Below are positions 58,444 to 64,000 of a DNA stretch of 64,000 nt, in pieces. The number at the start of each line of letters is the position of its first letter. Positions within the stretch are counted from its first letter, which is position 1. The DNA is from Cavia porcellus (lineage: Eukaryota; Chordata; Mammalia; Rodentia; Caviidae): positions 68,251,494-68,315,493 of the forward strand of contig NW_026947490.1 of the NCBI RefSeq assembly GCF_034190915.1, given 5' to 3'. The position numbers were made by a program, and so were the translations under genes. The notes beneath the pieces are model-generated. The model had not been told where the DNA came from. It saw nothing but the letters and a program-made list of their open reading frames with translations, and made no database searches.

Positions 58444-58538
58444 GTCTCATCGGTGAAGGCGATCCCAAAGTACTCCTTTTCCTTCAGGTTGAAGTGAGAT
58501 GCCACGAGATCAAGCAGCTCCTTGGCCAGAAGCTTGGG
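58444..58538 (-). CDS. FRMD4A: FRMD4A coding exon, end of FERM F1 lobe (95 nt)
   Basis: First FRMD4A exon met in transcript order in this window. It encodes PKLLAKELLDLVASHFNLKE followed by KEYFGIAFTDE, then two bases (AC) of a split Thr codon. This is residues 1-32 of the 216-residue segment and belongs to the ubiquitin-like F1 lobe of the FERM domain, with its long amphipathic helix (LLAKELLDLVASHF). The acceptor is a C-rich tract ending in cag at 58539-58541 and the donor is a good GTAAGT at 58438-58443. The exon starts in phase 0 and ends in phase 2. The previous coding exon (protein N-terminus) is not seen up to 64000, so it lies more than 5.4 kb upstream. Identity rests on recognition of the peptide and on phase agreement with the next exon. 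Confidence 0.93.
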
Positions 58539-59209
58539 CTGGGGGAGAACACAGAGTGAAAAAGTTAAGTGACCAGAGCCGAGTTTCCTAAAATGTGTAG
58601 TCTCAGGTTTCTATCTTTTGCTCAGTGCAAGGCCTCAAAGTTCAAACATTGTACATAAATGCAAGTGAGTTTTATAAAACCAACAGACCGAGAGGGCACC
58701 GAACAAACAGGCAAGGGAAGGGTGGCCAGAAATGCAGACTTTCTTATTTTCTACTTGCTTTTGTTCTACCAACCAATGGCACTAGCTTTTGGCAGGGCTG
58801 TCAGGTCTGATGACTTTCCTGCCTTATAACTGATTTTGAATTGGAGGAAAATGGCCTAATTTTTTTTTAAAAGTCAATATATTTAACACCAATACAGATG
58901 CTTCTGTATTTCTGAGGAGGCTACTTCCCAAAAAGCCCACTGTAAGTTGAAAGTATCACTAAGTGAAAAAGGAATTCGCTCCTGTTGACCTGTGGGCAGC
59001 ACAGTGCACTGTACATCCTCGGTGGCTCACCTTGTAATCCAGGGGGACGGAGGCTTCCCATCACCACCGTTGCCCAGGATCTCCCAGAGGATCGTGCCAC
59101 GTAGCACTAGCCCAGGGAGAAGATCCAAATCCAAAATACCAAGTGTGGCTTCCACGGAATCCTGGGCTTTTGCACCACCGTGAGGTCTCCGGATCCCAGG
59201 GTAAGCGAT

Positions 59210-59262
59210 CACGAGCACAGAACTACTCACATTTATGTGTGGCAGGCATTGAGCTAAGCACT
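59210..59262 (-). mobile_element. MIR-type SINE fragment
   Basis: 'ctcacatttatgtgtggcag gcattgagctaagcactcac': complement of the MIR 3' end. Confidence 0.5.
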
Positions 59263-59287
59263 CACAGATACCAGTGTCTCTGTGAGC

Positions 59288-59355
59288 ATCGGGGAGCTCA
59301 GAGGGAGAGCATCTACCTAAAGTGCACAAGGCCTTGCTTCCATGTCCAGCACCGC
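59288..59355 (+). mobile_element. ID-type SINE, old
   Basis: 'tcggggagctcagagggaga gcatctacctaa' ... 'ccttgcttccatgtccagca cc': diverged tRNA-derived unit. Confidence 0.65.
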
Positions 59356-59540
59356 AGGGTGTAAAGTCAGGTTTGGGAGCCAACAGGTGAAAACGTGACT
59401 CAGTCCTCTAAAGAAATTACCAGAGTAGTGGATGTCACCTTGGACAGCGTGGAGAATGACTTTTGGCATCTTTGTGGTGCTGTGTCCCTCTGCTCACACC
59501 TGTCACCACAACTGATTTGTATACTTATTTATTCTTGTTT

Positions 59541-59668
59541 GTTTTTGAGGCAGGGTTTCGCCATGCAGTTCAGGATGGCCTTAGCTCACTTTGTAGCCCA
59601 GACTGGCTTTGAACTCCTGCCTCAGCCTCCCGAGTGGTGGGATTATAGGTGTGCTCCACCATGGCCAA
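59541..59668 (-). mobile_element. B1-type SINE
   Basis: 'gaggcagggtttcgccatgc' ... 'gtagcccagactggctttga actcctgcctcagcctcccg' ... 'gggattataggtgtgctcca cc'. Confidence 0.92.
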
Positions 59669-59860
59669 CCACCACAGCTCTTTTAATATAAGAACTTCTA
59701 CAATAGGAAAGCAAGTTTTCCTGGTGACTTACAAACAGAAGGCCACACCACAGGAATAGACTTCAGTCCTCTTGCCAGGCTTGCATCAATTTGCATGGAT
59801 AGTTTTAATTAAAAAAAAAAACTTAAAAATTCAGTCTTGTTACTGTATAGGAGACTTGTT

Positions 59861-60000
59861 TTTTTTTGTTGTTGTTTTGTTTTATGTTTTTTTTTTGTGT
59901 GTGTGTGTTTTTCCTTTTTATCAGTACCCAGGATTGAACTCACCACTGCCTGCTTTACAAGGCAGACGCTTATGCCGCTGAGCTAAATCCCCAGCCCCTA
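59861..60000 (-). mobile_element. Young ID-type tRNA-Ala SINE
   Basis: Long T/G-rich head, then 'gggattgaactcaccactgc'-type complement (one extra C before it) and 'gctgagctaaatccccagcc'. Perfect 9-bp TSD agacttgtt at 59852-59860 and 60001-60009. Confidence 0.93.
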
Positions 60001-60607
60001 AGACTTGTTATGGATCTATATATGGGATGATCAAAATGTACTGTGAATATTTAAATTCTTAGAAAGTTTATTACGGTAAAAGACACACCGCCAAGAAACC
60101 CCCTCCACCCCCTCCCCCTCACTTCACACACCCCGATCCTATCATTCTTGTTACTTTCTGGAGCAGTTCTAGAAGTCGTTTTTTGAAAGTATCTTTATGG
60201 GGGTGACAAAAACACAGTGGACACTGCTGTTGAGTGGCACTTGGCAGGAATTCAGCCTGTGGGAACGCTGCAGCGCATCTTCATCCGCCTGCTCACTGCA
60301 TCAAGCATCATGGGACTGCTGGCTCCTCCCCAATGTCAAACTAAGCACGAGGGGCCAAGTGTTAGGTTTACTATCAAGGCAACCATCTGCAGACACCCAC
60401 AAAAGGGGGCTTCCAGAACTGCTTCGGAAAGTGGCAAGAACCACGGGACAACAGTCTGAAACAAGAGGGAGGTTATGGCACTGTGTCTCCTGCTACAGTC
60501 CACCAAGAAAAGAAAAAGTAAAATCTCACTGTAGTTTATCACACCTCGTATACTGCTCTCCAGGGAAGAAGCCCAAGTTTACCTCCACAATTTACAATAG
60601 AAAAATA

Positions 60608-60713
60608 AAGGTTGAAGAGAGGGAGGGAAGGGGGGTGGGGGAAGGAGAGGAAGAGAGAGAAAAAGAGAGAGAAAGAAAGGAGGGAGTAAGGGAGAGGAAG
60701 AGGAAGAGAGCGG
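60608..60713 (+). repeat. Polypurine GA-rich tract
   Basis: About 105 bp almost entirely A and G (two T and one C), including GGGAAGGGGGGTGGGGG, GAGA runs and GGAAGAGGAAGAG. Confidence 0.95.
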
Positions 60714-61170
60714 ACTTCAGCGATGCGGTGGCTACAGTTCGGGAATCTTGGAACCCTAACTCCCTGTAACAGCCCCTCATTTTCCTACTGTCGTGGTCCG
60801 TGATGACAGCCCAGATGGGCCCTTCCATCAGGCAGCATGAGAACCAACCCCCAGCCCCTGACAGACAAGTGGTGGGGGTGCTACAGTCCAAGGCTCTGGG
60901 GCCGCTTGTTACACAGCATAACCTGGCCCACCTGAGTTACTCAAGTACCAATCTTTCTCCAGCCGTGAGGCTGCTCTGAACCACTTCAGGCACCAGCATA
61001 TTGATTTCCTGATCTTGCAAACAAGAACAATGTCCCACCCTGACACAAAGGTGATTAATGAACTGCACAGTTCTGAAGATTCCTTAAACTCATCTGGAGC
61101 ACTGCTGGGAAAGCAGAAAGCAGCCTGCTATTATGCTCTTGGAAGGAATGTTTGCAGGATCCTGCTGATT

Positions 61171-61200
61171 GTAATTTGCCAATTACTTGGGCTGTAAACA
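61171..61200. promoter_or_regulatory. Palindromic homeodomain-like site plus forkhead-like site
   Basis: GTAATTTGCCAATTAC is an exact inverted repeat (GTAATT/AATTAC, 4-nt centre) at 61171-61186, followed by TGTAAACA at 61193-61200, which matches forkhead consensus. Function is inferred only. Confidence 0.3.
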
Positions 61201-61844
61201 TTCGTAGAACTTTGCAGGGATTGGGCTGGGAGTAAGGCCAGAAAGGCAGCCGGTGGCCTGTCACAACCTACAGGACAAACTGAGCAGGAGCTGGAGCACA
61301 GCATGGGCCGGGCCAGCCTCGCAAATACTGGGATGGTTAGAAATGGCCTCTCTGGTCAGTGGCTGCGCTGGCCCAATGCTTTTAAGATCAACTTTCTCTC
61401 AGCCCGTAATTAGTTTTGTTCACCTAATAACTTTTCTATTTTCCTCTTTCAATGTCAAACCCACTGTCCTTCTAAGTTAGTGTTCTTCTTGTGGGTGGCC
61501 AGTGAAATCTCCCTCTCAATGTTCCCATCTATATGGTCTGCTTGGTGGCACTGTCTGGGGCCTTGGGGCTGGCTTCCTGTGCCGAGGTTGCTGTGGACCT
61601 GAGCCGCATATGGGCTGGGAGGGAGATACAGCAGCTCCCGGTGCTGCTGCGGTCACATCAGTCCCGATAGCCCAGAGGAGGACCCACGTGTGCAGGCAGG
61701 CAGGGCTGACCGCTGTGACTGAGCCTGCAGTACTGGCAGCCTGTGGTGCTCTGGACCTTGTCCATGCCCAGTGGTCTCTGTAAAGCTTCATGTGACAGAC
61801 CCCAAGCCACATCCTCACTCTGCACACAGTGCAAGTGCGTGTCA

Positions 61845-61915
61845 GGTGGCTGGTTTCGGACAAGTGTTCCGACCTCTCTGGGGCTCAGTTTTCTCCTCTG
61901 AAAATGACGGCATGG
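61845..61915 (+). mobile_element. MIR-type SINE fragment
   Basis: 'gacctctctggggctcagtt ttctcctctgaaaatgacgg' is the MIR core (cttaacctctctgagcctcagtt family pattern). Confidence 0.6.
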
Positions 61916-62021
61916 ACATCCTAAAATATCATTCATATGTGACTCTTGAGTGCATCTTCTTCCTTTCCTGAAAACTGCCCAGCTTCCCTTCCCAAAGGCC
62001 TTATTCACTCTGTTGTGTTTA

Positions 62022-62163
62022 TTTTTTTGTTTTTGAGAGGGGGTCTCATTAAGCTCAGATTAATCTTGAATTCTATGCATCTCCAGGCTGACCTTGAATT
62101 TGTGATCCTCCTGCCTCAGTCCCCTGAATGCTGATATTACAAGTGTATGCCACCATGCCAGGC
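62022..62163 (-). mobile_element. B1-type SINE
   Basis: 'tttttgttttTgagaggggg' head, 'ccaggctgaccttgaatttg', 'cctgcctcagtcccctgaat gctgatattacaagtgtatg ccaccatgcc'. Confidence 0.85.
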
Positions 62164-64000
62164 AAAATGTCCATTTTTGTTCAATCTATTTGTATTGAAC
62201 TATAGCAAACCCTGATCTCACTGTTATTTTCTAATTGTTATCCACACTCTCCTCTCTGCTTCCAATTCCCACTCAGTTTTCATCCTGCTGGAAGCCCTAC
62301 TCCCCCACGAAGCTTCCCCTGCACAAGGGCCCCTCTGTTCTCCACATTCCTGTAGCATGTGTACCTCACTGACCCTTCCCATGGGTGCTCTGTGGTCAGA
62401 CCTGTGCAATGTGATTTATCACCCCAGTAGTGGTTGAGAGTGCATGTGAGTCCTGACCCCTGGATGCTGCTTTGTATTATGGAAGGCGGGGACAGGGTTC
62501 TTCAGAGGAGGAGGAACCTACCCTGACTCACCGGCTGGGGCTGGACTGAGTCAAAGAGGCAATGGCATTCCTTTGACAGAGACTGAGATTTCTGAAACAG
62601 TCTCAAGAGAGGGCAGAGACAGGAGTAACAGGGGCAAAGGCAGCTGCCAGAAGAGGCTGGGCTCCTGCCCCACCAGCCTTGAACTGTGGAGATACATTTC
62701 TCTGGTCAGCCACCACGCTGCTGGATAGGTGGATGCCCGCGGACCAGAGCCCCAGAGCCGGTGTGTACGCTGCAGGGAGGAGCTGCTGGCTGTCCTGGGA
62801 GGAGGCAGCAGAGCTCTGGCCTGGGGCTGCCCACATAGAAATGGGGAGCTGGGCTCCATCTCCAGCCTCCACCTTCTATGTCCCATGAGCCACTGCACTG
62901 ATGGGTGTCACACAGGTCCTCACCAGAGGGCCTGCCCCTTCCCAGTGAACTAACCCCGCACCACCCAGCAATCATCCATCGGCCCCAGCCCGTGCTTTGG
63001 GAGGAATCAGGGCTGTGTTCAGAGGCACTGCCCTCCATCCCAGGGGCCTCCATGACAGCTCACTGAGGGCAGAGGTGACCACCATGTGACAGAAAAGTAT
63101 CGTGCCCGCTTGAGGCTCAGCTACAGGCTCTCTGTGCCCGACACCACCTGTCCACCCTAGGGACCCTGGGCCTTGATGGACAGGTGATGTCTGCCTTTAG
63201 GGTGGCCGCAGCTGTGAGACAGCAGACAGGGTTGGTCCCAGCTGCCTCCCAAGAGGGGCTGAGGCTCATTTTCCTGCAAACCTGGGGGAGGGGAAGCTTT
63301 GTGTAAAGGACACTTGAGCCTGCTGTTTCTCACGGCCCCCTCCCAGTTCCCCACCCAGGTCCCCAGGGCTCTGCAGTAAACCAGGGAGGAGCCTGGGCTG
63401 CTCACTGCTCCTGGGGAGGGCAGCAGGTAGATGGGAGGCACAGTTCTTCCTTCCTCCCTCTTCCCGTAGTTTCCACTTAGTGGCAGATGCTCCCGGGCCC
63501 TGCAGCCCCTCCTCCCCTTGCACCCTTAGGCTGCTGCTGATTATTTACTGGGGAGGCCAATTTCCTTCCTGGCTAAGAGGATACGGTGGCAGGGGACAGA
63601 CGGCCACTCTCTTTATGAATAGGGGTGGGGTGGGGTCCTCAAGCAAGGACCTGAAAACCTGCACTTCCACCTGTATCTCGAGGTCCTCCAGCCTGATCAG
63701 GACCCTACAGTGCTTTATTCCAGCTCAGAACCCAGTGGAGCAGGACATCATGGCACAGCTGGCTGTGACTTTCTGGGACAGCATGAGTTTCCCATGAGCA
63801 TGTGCTTCCCATGGGGATGCTCACTCCACTAAGGCCCTGGAAAGTGGCTCACAGTCTCTGCCACTGCAATCACCTGGAAATGCAGGGTCACACAGAGCCA
63901 GAGGCCACCCACCCAAGCACTTAACTAACTCGAAGGAAACCAGAGCTCAGAGATGTCAACAGGGACAAGGGAGGCTACTGAGCTGCCCCCACAGGCAGGG

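Larger units (their letters stand above)
1..64000 (-). other. FRMD4A: FRMD4A gene body (internal part, minus strand)
   Basis: Seen: nine exons on the minus strand join in phase into one 216-codon reading frame, and all remaining sequence between and around them is intron-like and repeat-rich. Known: FRMD4A is a FERM-domain scaffold that binds PAR3 and cytohesin, promotes ARF6 activation and acts at junctions of polarising epithelial cells; it is also expressed in brain. The paralogue FRMD4B is rejected because diagnostic stretches such as GHLNWLQLDRRVLEH, LPALPTQALKEHPSLAY and SYKGIFQYDYHDK are the FRMD4A versions as I remember them. The start codon, the first FERM residues, the promoter and everything after the early F3 lobe are outside the window. 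Confidence 0.9.
58539..64000 (-). other. FRMD4A: FRMD4A intron (5' side, incomplete)
   Basis: Everything upstream of the first visible exon. Contains a MIR fragment (59210-59262), ID/B1 copies (59288-59355, 59541-59668, 62022-62163), a young ID (59861-60000), a polypurine tract (60608-60713) and a MIR-like piece (61845-61915). 62.2-64.0 kb is GC-richer unique sequence with no supported exon or CpG-island promoter. Confidence 0.8.

Noticed and set aside
3366..58538. FRMD4B instead of FRMD4A
   Set aside because: Residues in the 93-, 57-, 84- and 87-nt exons follow FRMD4A wherever I remember the two paralogues to differ.
58539..64000. FRMD4A first coding exon or promoter
   Set aside because: No matching N-terminal peptide, no CpG island and no suitable donor with a start codon were found.

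Overview
This is a window of mammalian nuclear DNA, almost certainly from a rodent. The SINEs are the main evidence. There are many 7SL-derived B1-type monomers, B1+ID-type dimers, and a young tRNA-Ala-derived ID-like family with oligo-A tails and target-site duplications (TSDs). Ancient mammalian repeats lie beneath them (L2, MIR, L1, MaLR-type LTRs, a hAT fossil). The young ID subfamily has a GGTACC(A/G)ATAAAA junction. From memory it suggests a castorimorph such as beaver rather than mouse or rat, but I could not check this.

The whole window lies inside one gene on the minus strand. Nine exons, read from right to left (58.5 kb to 3.4 kb), splice in perfect phase into 648 nt, or 216 codons, with AG acceptors and GT donors throughout. 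The peptide is the N-terminal FERM domain of FRMD4A, a scaffold linking PAR3 and cytohesin to ARF6 signalling in epithelial polarity. It covers the end of the F1 lobe, the F2 lobe and the start of F3. The first coding exon(s), the promoter and the rest of F3 plus the C-terminal half are outside the window. I see no second gene, CpG-island promoter, functional RNA gene or CRISPR.

Layout. 1-3365: intron with a MaLR LTR containing a CA microsatellite. 3366-9131: a cluster of four exons, including a 267-nt intron with a CA tract. 9.1-20.6 kb: large intron with B1/ID SINEs and a hAT fossil. 20,610-21,556: a 23-nt microexon and a 57-nt exon. 21.6-38.8 kb: the largest intron, with L1 fragments, a degenerate gamma-type endogenous retrovirus (gag end, protease, RT tail and RNase H), an unusual pair of stacked ID elements, an LTR and a strong CTCF-like motif. 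38.8-58.5 kb: three exons separated by two introns of nearly 10 kb, with L1, LTRs, B1s, GT/GA/GGAA simple repeats and a second CTCF-like motif in divergent orientation. 58.5-64 kb: upstream intron with SINEs, a long polypurine tract and a homeodomain-like palindrome.

I found no undescribed biological system. The most noteworthy items are the microexon with its U-rich flank, the stacked ID elements sharing three copies of one target site, the retroviral fossil that appears to keep an in-frame TAG between nucleocapsid and protease, and the divergent CTCF-like motif pair.
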